Origin: Candidatus Altarchaeales archaeon A3
Lineage (GTDB): Archaea > Altiarchaeota > Altiarchaeia > Altiarchaeales > Altiarchaeaceae
DNA length: 6,769 bases
NCBI GenBank assembly: GCA_002083985.1
Contig: MTER01000029.1
Coordinates: 1 to 6,769, forward strand
Direction: 5' to 3'
Shown here one piece after another: positions 1-6,717 of this stretch (position 1 is the first letter of the stretch; each line of letters starts with the position of its first letter). The position numbers and the translations under genes were made by a program. The notes below the pieces were generated by a model. The model ran no database searches. It worked only from the letters and a program-made list of their open reading frames with translations, and was not told the DNA's origin.

Positions 1-99
1 TTCCATTTCTATGTTTTTTGTGAATAGCCATAATTTACGCGGACAGACAATAAAATAATTTATCTGGGTTCCTGTAAAATAAAGATTTGAGGGGAGCAT
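1..99 (-). CDS. cas4: Cas4 CRISPR-associated exonuclease, N-terminal 33 codons only
   Basis: A reading frame starts with ATG at 99-97 and runs open off the window edge. Its residues 9-26 read TGTQINYFIVCPRKLWLF, the characteristic Cas4 N-terminus. Cys19 is the position of the first of the four cysteines that bind the [4Fe-4S] cluster; the nuclease motifs and the last three cysteines lie outside the window. An in-frame TAA four codons upstream leaves this ATG as the natural start. No Shine-Dalgarno site is visible; the start follows an A-rich stretch, as for cas5 and cas7. Cas4 in type I systems trims and selects PAM-bearing prespacers together with Cas1 and Cas2 during spacer acquisition. It lies 110 nt downstream of cas3, the usual I-B position, so cas1 and cas2 are expected next. 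The identification rests on a short but very typical stretch. Confidence 0.88.
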   Translation of the reverse strand, partial: MLPSNLYFTGTQINYFIVCPRKLWLFTKNIEME

Positions 100-163
100 T
101 TTTGTAAATTATAAAAGATGAAATTTTGGGATTTTGTAGATTATAAACGATAAAATTTTAGGG
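100..163. repeat. Imperfect 32-bp tandem repeat (two units) upstream of cas4
   Basis: Two adjacent 32-bp units, 100-131 and 132-163, align without gaps at 27 of 32 positions; the differences are at 107/139, 116/148, 120/152, 128/160 and 131/163. The array fills most of the 110-nt cas3-cas4 gap and abuts the cas4 start codon at 99. On the minus strand each unit carries TATAAT (113-108 and 145-140), so the duplication also duplicates a possible promoter -10 or archaeal TATA element reading toward cas4. No convincing -35 hexamer accompanies either copy. A fainter, gapped resemblance at 71-96 lies inside the cas4 coding region and is probably chance. The units touch without spacers, so this is not a CRISPR array. 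Function is not known; a local slippage duplication is the simplest origin. Confidence 0.7.
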
Positions 164-209
164 AGATTATTTTAGTGGCGAAATAGAATAGGAGAATATT
201 TTAAATTAT

Positions 210-2999
210 TTAGATCATCCAAACTATGTTTTTATCTAATTCTTCTAATTTTAAACCAGTAATTTCATTATATAAATCAGATTCTTTTGTAATTGCATAT
301 ATTTCCCCTACTTTTTCCTGCTTTTTAAAATCTAATTTTGTTTTTAGTTCATTCTTTTTGTTTTCTGAATAAATATTCAGAGTTACTATCTGTTTGTTAA
401 ATTTTCTTTTTATTTTTGAAAATGCTTCTTTTTGCTTTTGAAAATCCTCAATTGTTCTTACTTTCATCTGTTTAATCTCTTTATATTTATTCCAAATTTC
501 TGAATCATTCTGGTCAATAACAACAAATATAGAGATTGAGTCGGTATTTTCAATAAGTTTAAAACATTTTTCTAGGTCATAATGATTTTGTTTTTCGATT
601 AATTTTTTAATGTCTTTTGGATCATATTTATTTTTAGGATATCCTTGTGCAATGTTGTTTATAATAAACTTAAAATATCTTGGTAGATAATTTTCTGGCA
701 TTTCTTTTTCTAAAATTATGTCTTTTTCTTTTAGTAATTCTCTTGTTTTGTTTAATAAAATTTTATCGTAAACATAGCTTGAAAATGATTTGGTTTTATT
801 CTCTTTATCGGCAAGTTCAAAGATAAAAACATCAGAAGTATCCATCTCATTACTTCTGTTTGTTCTACCTGCCGTTTGAACAATAGAATCTAATGGTGCC
901 AAGTCCCTGAAAATTCGTTGAACTGAAATATCAACACCTGCTTCTATTAGCTGTGTCGTTAAGACAATGAATTTTTTCCTCTTCTCGGAATATTCATATA
1001 TGCTTATCTTGCCATTTTCCTTTTTTGAAAGATATTTATGAATTTCTCTACTACTGATTTTTAAGATTACTTCATCTTCTTTGTCATTGAGTTTTATTTC
1101 AAGTGAATTTTCATCTTTGGTAACAGTTATAGTGTTACAGGTATCGTTTTTCTTAATTTCCGCATTTTTTGTCCAACTGATTTTTAGATCATTCATAAGA
1201 TAATCTATAAGTCGCTCGCTATCACTTCCGGGAATATCATCCCAGATAAACAAATATCCATTTATTCTCTTAATTCTTTTTAACCTCACGCTGGGAGGGA
1301 TGTTTGTGGAAAGATAAATCAACTCATATTCTTTAAATTTTGGATTTTCAGAAATTAGACAATATATTTCTTTTGTTGATCGTATGGTGTTTAGAACAAT
1401 GATAAAATTATTTAATTCCGCAGATTTTTCCAGTTCTTCAATCAGTTTCTCGTTATTTAATTTTTCTTTCAGTAAAGTTGTATTAATTCGGTATCTGTTG
1501 AAATATCTGTCTTTTGTTTCATCGTTTAGGGATTTAAAATCAAATAATTTTTTTGAATACAATTTTTCGTTCTCTTCTTCGTATTTTCCATTAAATTCTG
1601 GCTCAGTAGCAGTGCCAAGAATTATAATAGAATTAAATCTTTCTGTCATAATTTTCAAAAACTGTTTTATGATTATCAAAAGGTGCGGCGGAACCGCCTG
1701 TATCTCATCTATAATTATTATTGAGTTAATCAATTTATTATATTTTTTAAGCAAATGATTTTGGTTTGTAAAAACTGATTTGAATAATTGATAGAATGTA
1801 GTTACAACAATTTCAGAATACCAACTCTCAATTAAGAAAGAGCTTTCACTGTAGGATTTTTCTTCAGTACCTGATGTTTTAAAAACTTCATCAGCTAAAT
1901 GATGGTGAGCTATCAAAATTTCATTCCCTATTTTGTCTTTGTTTAGATTTTTTTTAAGGACTTGCTCAATTATATTATAATTCTGCTCAATTATAGAAAT
2001 AAAAGGTAGCGCGTAGATTATCCTATAATCTCTGCTATGCTGCTTTTTCATATACTCTCTTAGTTTAAATGCAGCACCAAACATTATCAAGGTTTTACCA
2101 CTTCCTGTTGGTGCACCAATTGTAAGAAATCTATTCTGAAGCCCCTTTCCAATTTCCCCATCGAGATTTTCCATAACCCTTTTATAAATTTTTTCTCGTT
2201 CTTTATTGAACTCAATGTTAAAATCAAACTTTTCTTTAAATTTTGATATGAAATCTTCTGACGGTGAAAAACTTATTCTTTCCACTTCAGTTTTACTTGC
2301 ACTTTTTTTATCGGATTCTATGAGGATGGAATAAAAAAGATTAAAAAGATAAAAATAGAATGGATCGCAACCTTTCAATTGAAATTTAGGGAAAAATCTT
2401 AATTCATTTTCTCCTTCTCTAATCTTATTCTTCAAATTGCTTATGTAGATTCCAAATTCCTCCACGTATTGTACTCCTAAAGTATTTAATAACTGATTAT
2501 AAATCAAATCAACTTCTTCTTGGTGATTCTCCTCTATATTATCATAAATCCTTTCAATATCTTCTAAAGAACTTTCACCTGTATCTGCTTCCCGCGGAAT
2601 TGATAATTCGTCAAGTTCAAAATTTCCGTGATGCCGTTTTATGCTTTTGAATACGAAAAATCTAAGAATTTCTGTAGGAATATCTGTTGAGTTTTCACTT
2701 TGAATTCTATCAAACAAAAACAACCCAAATAGAGCAGAAATAAGTCCATGCCTGCTTAATTTTTTATTATGCTCTTTTTCATGTAACTTATCCTGAAAAT
2801 GTGTTGATGCTTTTCCAAAATCGTGAGCAGCACAAATTAATTTAAGTGTTTGTCTAAGAATTTGTTTTTCGTCTTGTGAAACATCCAGGTCGAAATTTTT
2901 AAACAAGTCGTCTGCATGATTAATTGTTTCAGATATATGGTCAATCAAATGTTTTTCTGTATGTGATTCAAGTTTAAAAGAGAAGGATTCGTTTTTCAT
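210..2999 (-). CDS. cas3: Cas3 helicase-nuclease (HD domain fused to SF2 helicase), type I-B
   Basis: This 929-residue protein is the target-degrading enzyme of type I interference: Cascade recruits it to the R-loop, where it nicks and then unwinds and degrades the non-target strand. The N-terminal HD nuclease (about 8-235) shows candidate metal ligands His13, His59-Asp60 in AAHDFGK, His84, His123-His124 and Asp230. The helicase follows: Walker A APTGSGKT (296-303), motif Ia ALPFISIIEQN (330-340), VVTTFYQLF (398-406), the DExx box DEIQ (431-434), GTATEP (462-467), motif V LTTQLIEAGVDIS (680-692) and motif VI QTAGRTNR (708-715). The C-terminal domain covers about 716-929. All catalytic motifs look intact. 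The ATG lies inside the end of cas5 (26-nt overlap), suggesting translational coupling. Odd: about 90 extra residues (about 581-670) separate RLKRIKRIN from motif V, where Cas3 proteins normally have a short loop. The stop is TAA. Confidence 0.96.
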   Translation of the reverse strand: MKNESFSFKLESHTEKHLIDHISETINHADDLFKNFDLDVSQDEKQILRQTLKLICAAHDFGKASTHFQDKLHEKEHNKKLSRHGLISALFGLFLFDRIQSENSTDIPTEILRFFVFKSIKRHHGNFELDELSIPREADTGESSLEDIERIYDNIEENHQEEVDLIYNQLLNTLGVQYVEEFGIYISNLKNKIREGENELRFFPKFQLKGCDPFYFYLFNLFYSILIESDKKSASKTEVERISFSPSEDFISKFKEKFDFNIEFNKEREKIYKRVMENLDGEIGKGLQNRFLTIGAPTGSGKTLIMFGAAFKLREYMKKQHSRDYRIIYALPFISIIEQNYNIIEQVLKKNLNKDKIGNEILIAHHHLADEVFKTSGTEEKSYSESSFLIESWYSEIVVTTFYQLFKSVFTNQNHLLKKYNKLINSIIIIDEIQAVPPHLLIIIKQFLKIMTERFNSIIILGTATEPEFNGKYEEENEKLYSKKLFDFKSLNDETKDRYFNRYRINTTLLKEKLNNEKLIEELEKSAELNNFIIVLNTIRSTKEIYCLISENPKFKEYELIYLSTNIPPSVRLKRIKRINGYLFIWDDIPGSDSERLIDYLMNDLKISWTKNAEIKKNDTCNTITVTKDENSLEIKLNDKEDEVILKISSREIHKYLSKKENGKISIYEYSEKRKKFIVLTTQLIEAGVDISVQRIFRDLAPLDSIVQTAGRTNRSNEMDTSDVFIFELADKENKTKSFSSYVYDKILLNKTRELLKEKDIILEKEMPENYLPRYFKFIINNIAQGYPKNKYDPKDIKKLIEKQNHYDLEKCFKLIENTDSISIFVVIDQNDSEIWNKYKEIKQMKVRTIEDFQKQKEAFSKIKRKFNKQIVTLNIYSENKKNELKTKLDFKKQEKVGEIYAITKESDLYNEITGLKLEELDKNIVWMI
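990..1259 (-). other. In-frame module of about 90 residues inserted in the Cas3 RecA2 domain
   Basis: Cas3 residues about 581-670 interrupt the second RecA-like helicase domain. On the N-terminal side is STNIPPSVRLKRIKRIN (564-580), and on the other side KRKKFIVLTTQLIEAGVDI (673-691). In ordinary Cas3 proteins these two elements are separated by a short loop only. The insert begins YLFIWDDIPGSDSERL, predicted loop then helix, and continues with a run that looks like successive beta strands (TITVTKDENSLEIKL, DEVILKIS), ending KKENGKISIYEY. From memory, I believe modules with this plan (W..PG.DS..L, then KDENS, then ENGK..IY) recur in unrelated proteins, notably in archaea; I could not check this. 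No catalytic residues are recognisable, and base composition resembles the rest of cas3. Boundaries are uncertain by about ten residues on each side. Confidence 0.65.
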
Positions 3000-3726
3000 T
3001 ATCTCGTATATTCAATTTTCCTATTATATAGCCCTTTTTGGGGATTATAGGTAATTCCTTATTATGTTCGTTATAGAAGACAAATGATTTGTATTGTGGT
3101 GATGACCTGTCCGTATTCATTTGAATTGGTATTCTCTCACGAAAAAACATTCCTTCTATTTTGCTTATATCTGCTGCATCTTCAGGTACGATGGTATGAA
3201 TAGTATTTAAGAAAGGATCTTCCATCAAATCAGTGGGCGGATTAATGTCTGAAATATTTGCGAATAGGTTTACTTGTCCCAAGAATGGAGGAAAGTAGCA
3301 TTGTGATTTTTCTATTAAGGAATAAAAATTGTCTTGTAGTTTTTTATTATTAAATGCAATATAAATTCTATAATCCGCATTTTTTAATAACTCGAGCTTT
3401 GTAGGAGACCTTTGTCCCTTATTTGTAGGGTTTCTCAAGACATTAGAAAGACCTTTAAATTTCGTTCTTGAAAACATCTCCTTCCCGTGCATATAGTTAA
3501 ACCCATTAACTTCTTTTTTTATTGTTGCACGAATTTCAATTCCAATCTTAATCTCTTCAAAATTTAATTTCGTGAGATATTCTTCTTTTCCATAACCAAG
3601 TATTCCTCCGATAATCCCGATAACGGTGGTTTTTGGAGGAATTAAATAGGATTGTTGTTGCAGATTACACCACGGCTTTTTAAAGAGGGCATAATCGCCG
3701 TACAATCTGAAACTAATTACTTCCAT
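2974..3726 (-). CDS. cas5: Cas5, type I-B Cascade subunit (Cas5h/Cas5b type)
   Basis: This 250-residue RAMP protein caps the 5' handle of the crRNA in Cascade and contacts Cas8b and the first Cas7. The N-terminus MEVISFRLYGDYALFKKPW is the first beta strand and following loop typical of type I-B Cas5. PPKTTVIGIIGGILG (30-44) is the family's glycine-rich segment. PTKLELLKNADYRIYI (108-123), FPPFLGQVNLFANI (145-158) and the C-terminal GYIIGKLNI (232-240) match the rest of the fold, and length is normal. It starts 10 nt after the stop of the frame-shifted cas7 continuation and its last 26 nt overlap cas3, so it is embedded in the operon. The sequence before the ATG is A-rich with no Shine-Dalgarno site. 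In many I-B systems the crRNA-processing Cas6 is separate; it is absent from this window. Confidence 0.94.
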   Translation of the reverse strand: MEVISFRLYGDYALFKKPWCNLQQQSYLIPPKTTVIGIIGGILGYGKEEYLTKLNFEEIKIGIEIRATIKKEVNGFNYMHGKEMFSRTKFKGLSNVLRNPTNKGQRSPTKLELLKNADYRIYIAFNNKKLQDNFYSLIEKSQCYFPPFLGQVNLFANISDINPPTDLMEDPFLNTIHTIVPEDAADISKIEGMFFRERIPIQMNTDRSSPQYKSFVFYNEHNKELPIIPKKGYIIGKLNIRDNEKRILLF

Positions 3727-3736
3727 ATTTATTTTT

Positions 3737-3901
3737 TTATTGTGGTTGTTTTGGTTTAACTACAAACTCTAACTCCGTAACGATTATATTTTTTTTATCA
3801 TCCTTTTTAATTTTTTTAGCATCTGCAATGAATTTAGATATGACTTCATACTCTTGGGTTTTATCAACTTTGTATTCTACCGACTCAACAATTTCTTTAT
3901 T
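3737..3901 (-). other. cas7: Out-of-frame C-terminal continuation of cas7
   Basis: Reading the minus strand from AAT at 3901-3899 gives 54 open codons and then TAA at 3739-3737. The peptide begins NKEIVESVEYKV, includes VISKFIADAKKIKK and ends IIVTELEFVVKPKQPQ. It continues smoothly from the main frame's KMLEVLEK. A 54-codon open stretch is unusual by chance in DNA this AT-rich, and it removes the 170-nt gap that would otherwise break this compact operon: the next gene, cas5, starts 10 nt later. Joining needs a +1 frame change, equal to losing one A from the A8 run or gaining two. It has no plausible start of its own, so it is best read as the end of cas7 and not as a separate gene. Confidence 0.82.
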
Positions 3902-4766
3902 TTTTTTCTAAAACTTCTAACATTTTGCTGAAATCCAAATCCTTTTCAATTTCGCTAAATGTCCTATAATTAATCTCATCTTTTTTATCTTCTTTTAAGC
4001 CAATTAAACTTTCAATATCACTTATTTTTGAGAGTGCATCAATGTAGTTTATCTTTAAAATAAGTCTTGAAGTTTGTTCTACTTTACTTCTTGTATTTAT
4101 GGTGTTTACCTGATTCCATAAAGCCATAAGCAGCATTTTTATATCTTCCTCTGTTGTTTTATTAAATTCAGCAGTTTTTGCGTTAATATACCCAATTGCA
4201 GAGATTAAAGCATAAGGAACCTGTGTTGTTGTCGCTATTGCACCCTGTTCGTTTTTCTCTTTTGATTTTATAACACTAGTATTTTGAAGAGGTTTTAGTA
4301 TTACTTTATTCAAACTTCTATTCATGTTTTTGAATTGTACTGTTCCAGTAAGATCAATATTTGCACTCTCTTCAGCCAAAACACAACCAAAAAGTCTGAT
4401 GTCTATGCACTTTTTAAGTAGGTCTTTCCAATCGACTTTATTTACTACAATATTTTTTAAACTTCCTCTTCTACCGCCAATTGTTTCTGTTTTGCCTAAC
4501 GACGAGTAAAATACAACTTTAGATTTATCTTTGTTTTCTATTTTATCGTTATTCTCATCACTTTCATATAGGTCTATATAGTCCCTGATATACCTTTTTA
4601 ATCTAACATCAGAGACCATAACTTTTTGCGTTTCTTCATCAAATCTTGGCTCTCCAGTAAATGGGTCTCCATTAGGGTCGCAGTCTTTTGCATCATAGAG
4701 AAATAAAATCTCCGACCTATTCTTTATTTCACCTCCCGCATCGTTATTTTTGTTTTCCTTTTCCAT
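3897..4766 (-). CDS. cas7: Cas7 (Csh2 family), crRNA-binding backbone of type I-B Cascade; frame ends early
   Basis: The 289-residue frame encodes the Cascade backbone protein, which polymerises along the crRNA spacer. Residues 17-35, RSEILFLYDAKDCDPNGDP, are the Csh2 signature. SDVRLKRYIRDY (52-63), DIRLFGCVL (122-130), TGTVQFKNMNRSLN (140-153), the TSVIKSKEKNEQGAIA segment (163-178) followed by VPYALI, and LWNQVNTINTRSKVEQTSRL (216-235) are all family blocks in the expected order. The start ATG lies 25 nt after the cas8b stop behind an A/T-only leader. The frame stops at TAA 3899-3897, directly after eight A residues (T8 at 3900-3907 on the plus strand). That is short for Csh2, and the missing C-terminus is present in another frame down to 3737, giving about 342 residues if joined. 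I treat the gene as real and probably functional, with either a frame change, a sequencing indel or a recent mutation at its end. Confidence 0.94.
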   Translation of the reverse strand: MEKENKNNDAGGEIKNRSEILFLYDAKDCDPNGDPFTGEPRFDEETQKVMVSDVRLKRYIRDYIDLYESDENNDKIENKDKSKVVFYSSLGKTETIGGRRGSLKNIVVNKVDWKDLLKKCIDIRLFGCVLAEESANIDLTGTVQFKNMNRSLNKVILKPLQNTSVIKSKEKNEQGAIATTTQVPYALISAIGYINAKTAEFNKTTEEDIKMLLMALWNQVNTINTRSKVEQTSRLILKINYIDALSKISDIESLIGLKEDKKDEINYRTFSEIEKDLDFSKMLEVLEKK

Positions 4767-4791
4767 TTTTTAATTTATTTTTTAATTAAAT
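4767..4791. other. A/T-only 25-nt spacer between cas8b and cas7
   Basis: All 25 bases between the cas8b stop and the cas7 ATG are A or T, including a TTAATTAA palindrome. There is no Shine-Dalgarno sequence, so cas7 initiation probably depends on an unstructured A-rich leader or on coupling to cas8b termination. The same style precedes cas5 and cas4. No terminator is visible. Confidence 0.7.
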
Positions 4792-5223
4792 TTATTCTGA
4801 TTTTGCTTTAGTTTCTTCATCGCACTTTTTATCTTTAACGAATCTATTAGACATGCTATAACCAATAAACATTCCGAAAATAAAATCATTTTTTGAAAAT
4901 TTATCTCTGTTAAACACTTTTCCAATTTTCTCTGATAATGTTTGTGAAAAATCCCTTGCAGTTTCATGTAAAACTACTTTCTCTTGTATTTGGTTCATAT
5001 ACCTTTTTAAAGATTCTAAATCACTAATCCGTTTATCTGCATAACCAAGAGTATTTTTATCATAATTGCTGATATTCCATGATAATCTTGATATTATCAC
5101 ACCTAAATAAACACCAACTTCAATATCTGGAGTTTTACTAATAAACTCATTCTTTGAGATAAAATCTTGTAGTTTTTCAAGTCCTGTTTCCCCTCCATAC
5201 TCAATCGTATTGTTTTTTTCCAT
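4792..5223 (-). CDS. cas11b: Probable internally translated Cas11b small subunit (C-terminal part of cas8b)
   Basis: Met499 of Cas8b (ATG at 5223-5221, same frame) would give a 143-residue protein sharing the Cas8b stop. Independent translation of the small subunit from inside the large-subunit gene is established for type I-B, I-C and I-D systems. Supporting signs here: the ATG follows an Asn/Lys/Ser-rich linker (about residues 484-498) that looks like a domain boundary, the downstream segment is mostly helical in character as expected for Cas11, its size fits, and no separate cas11 gene exists in the operon. The next internal ATG, Met574, would leave only 68 residues. No Shine-Dalgarno site precedes Met499, but the bases before it (AATTCAAAAACGAAA) are A-rich, like the leaders of cas5 and cas7. 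Product existence is inferred. Confidence 0.55.
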   Translation of the reverse strand: MEKNNTIEYGGETGLEKLQDFISKNEFISKTPDIEVGVYLGVIISRLSWNISNYDKNTLGYADKRISDLESLKRYMNQIQEKVVLHETARDFSQTLSEKIGKVFNRDKFSKNDFIFGMFIGYSMSNRFVKDKKCDEETKAKSE

Positions 5224-6717
5224 TTTCGTTTTTGAATTAAAATTATTTGTGTTTTTTATTTTTGCAGAGTATAAATTACAGTTCAAACTAAATAATAAAT
5301 ATATAAAATTTAAAAAACTTCTTGTAAAGTTACTTGCTTCATAGTCGCTGTTGCCTTTTTTATTTCTTAATTTATATGACGCCTTATCTATAAATCGCTC
5401 TAAAAGATAATCATAATTAATTGGTTGTTCTAATAGTATTTTTTCCAATAAATCAACTCTTTGTTTGATTAGAATATTGTATTTCTTTTGAGTTTTAATG
5501 TTTGGGCTGTAAAAAGCAGGTAAAAATACATTAAAACTAAATCCTTGAATTTTTTTATTTTCCTCTAAAAGTTTTATAATTCTTGAAGGATAAACATCTT
5601 TCATAAGTTTGATAAGGCGCCAACCTTGATCATTATAAGCAAAAAACAAGTCAACGAGCATTTTTTGTTTGTCTCCAATAATCCCTAAATCGTATATTAA
5701 ATCTTTTAGCAACTCCTCATTCCGTTTTTTCTCCTCAAGTTCGTCAGTTGTAAAAACTCTTTTTATATTATTCTCTTTTAAATCATCTAAAAACTCTTTG
5801 GTTTTATCTGCACTCTGGTTTTTATTGAAATTAAATGTGGCAAAATAAGTCAATCCAATAAGATTCCCCTTGAGATATTTCTGCATAAACATATCTCCTT
5901 TCTTAAGATTTTTATAGCAATTTTCACAGATAACCAAATGCTTCTGGGAGTTCTCAGGATTAAGTCCATAAAAATTATTCTCTTTTTCAGCAGCAAATGA
6001 AAAATAAAAATTTGCACTTCTCGGCGTAAATAAATTGTTATTGCCTGAACAAAATGAGCAAACACAATTTTTAGAATTATCAACCTTTTTTAGGTTATCC
6101 TCTATACTCAATTTGTTATATAGATCTATAAACTGAGTTATCTCTCCGAGAAAATAATAATCTCTTGTAGGGTTATCAATTAGCTCAAATCTTGAGGCCA
6201 TACTTTTAGATAAAGCAAAACTAAAAATATATTTCTGAAGATTTGCTTTACTACCGACTTCTTTCAAGGATACTTCTTTTTGAAACACATCTTCTATAAA
6301 CCGTGACTTATCCTCCAAAACAAACGAGTAAAAGGCATCTAAAAAACTTCTAAATTGGGGGTTTAAATCATAATTTTCATAGAATTTTGAGGTATTTTTA
6401 AAATTTCTGTATAGTATATTTCTATCAATTTCTACTACCTCCTTTTTTATTAAGCTACTGCCTATAGTAAAATCTTGAACAAAGAAATGACTTGTTTTAC
6501 CTTTACCAAACACATTGCTTGGTTTTATCCACATCATTCTTTTCTTATCTTCAACGCTCTCTGTTTCTTCAGTTCCTAATAATACTATCTTATTTTTATC
6601 CACATTGTAATCTATCTTAATTTTTATAACAGTATTGATAGTAGTATCAGAAGGTATCTCTGATGAAAATGGATTTATTTCTACAAACTTCCCTAAATCT
6701 ATAAGATTTTGTAACAT
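4792..6717 (-). CDS. cas8b: Cas8b large subunit of type I-B Cascade (Csh1/TM1802-like)
   Basis: The 641-residue protein is the large subunit that recognises the PAM, starts R-loop formation and recruits Cas3. The clearest mark is a zinc-finger-like pair, Cys220-x2-Cys223 and Cys264-x2-Cys267, with ICENCYKNLKKG after the second pair, as in Csh1/TM1802 proteins. An extra Cys218 sits beside the first pair. The C-terminal part contains VYLGVIISRLSW (536-547) and FIFGMFIGYSMS (612-622), hydrophobic helices resembling the Cas8b C-terminal bundle. A polar linker rich in Asn, Lys and Ser (about 484-503) separates this part from the rest. Cas8b sequences diverge strongly, so identification also leans on position directly before csh2-type cas7. 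The start ATG has AAAGG three bases upstream, the nearest thing to a Shine-Dalgarno site in the window although close. It appears to be the first gene of the transcription unit visible here. Confidence 0.9.
   Translation of the reverse strand: MLQNLIDLGKFVEINPFSSEIPSDTTINTVIKIKIDYNVDKNKIVLLGTEETESVEDKKRMMWIKPSNVFGKGKTSHFFVQDFTIGSSLIKKEVVEIDRNILYRNFKNTSKFYENYDLNPQFRSFLDAFYSFVLEDKSRFIEDVFQKEVSLKEVGSKANLQKYIFSFALSKSMASRFELIDNPTRDYYFLGEITQFIDLYNKLSIEDNLKKVDNSKNCVCSFCSGNNNLFTPRSANFYFSFAAEKENNFYGLNPENSQKHLVICENCYKNLKKGDMFMQKYLKGNLIGLTYFATFNFNKNQSADKTKEFLDDLKENNIKRVFTTDELEEKKRNEELLKDLIYDLGIIGDKQKMLVDLFFAYNDQGWRLIKLMKDVYPSRIIKLLEENKKIQGFSFNVFLPAFYSPNIKTQKKYNILIKQRVDLLEKILLEQPINYDYLLERFIDKASYKLRNKKGNSDYEASNFTRSFLNFIYLLFSLNCNLYSAKIKNTNNFNSKTKMEKNNTIEYGGETGLEKLQDFISKNEFISKTPDIEVGVYLGVIISRLSWNISNYDKNTLGYADKRISDLESLKRYMNQIQEKVVLHETARDFSQTLSEKIGKVFNRDKFSKNDFIFGMFIGYSMSNRFVKDKKCDEETKAKSE

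Noticed and set aside
30..60. Relatively GC-rich patch (CGCGGACAGAC) suspected to be an intergenic repeat or a transposon end
   Set aside because: On the minus strand it encodes the VCPRK segment of the Cas4 N-terminus, which explains it fully.
100..163. Possible CRISPR repeats in the cas3-cas4 gap
   Set aside because: The two units are directly adjacent with no spacer between them, and there is no regular repeat-spacer pattern anywhere in the window.
100..209. Rho-independent terminator after cas3
   Set aside because: No stem with a following U-run is visible on the minus strand. Transcription probably continues into cas4.
987..1240. GGAATAT-CAT-like words near both ends of the Cas3 insert (987-997 and 1231-1240), as possible insertion-site repeats
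   Set aside because: They are only about ten bases long, imperfect and not exactly at the inferred boundaries; expected by chance in AT-rich DNA.
1384..1758. Plus-strand open frame of 124 codons inside cas3
   Set aside because: It lies antisense to the conserved helicase motifs of cas3. Its Phe/Ser/Leu-rich product is the mirror of Lys/Glu-rich coding, and no domain is recognisable.
4324..4509. Plus-strand open frame of 61 codons inside cas7
   Set aside because: It is antisense to conserved Csh2 blocks, with no recognisable motif and no start signal; it is a shadow frame.
4782..4967. Minus-strand 61-codon frame overlapping the 3' end of cas8b
   Set aside because: This is another frame of the well-supported Cas8b C-terminus. 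It was considered as a separate small subunit, but the in-frame Met499 product fits Cas11b better in size and character.
5850..6083. Minus-strand 77-codon frame inside cas8b
   Set aside because: It overlaps the zinc-finger region of Cas8b in a different frame, and its hydrophobic content comes from the AT-rich codons; no independent support.
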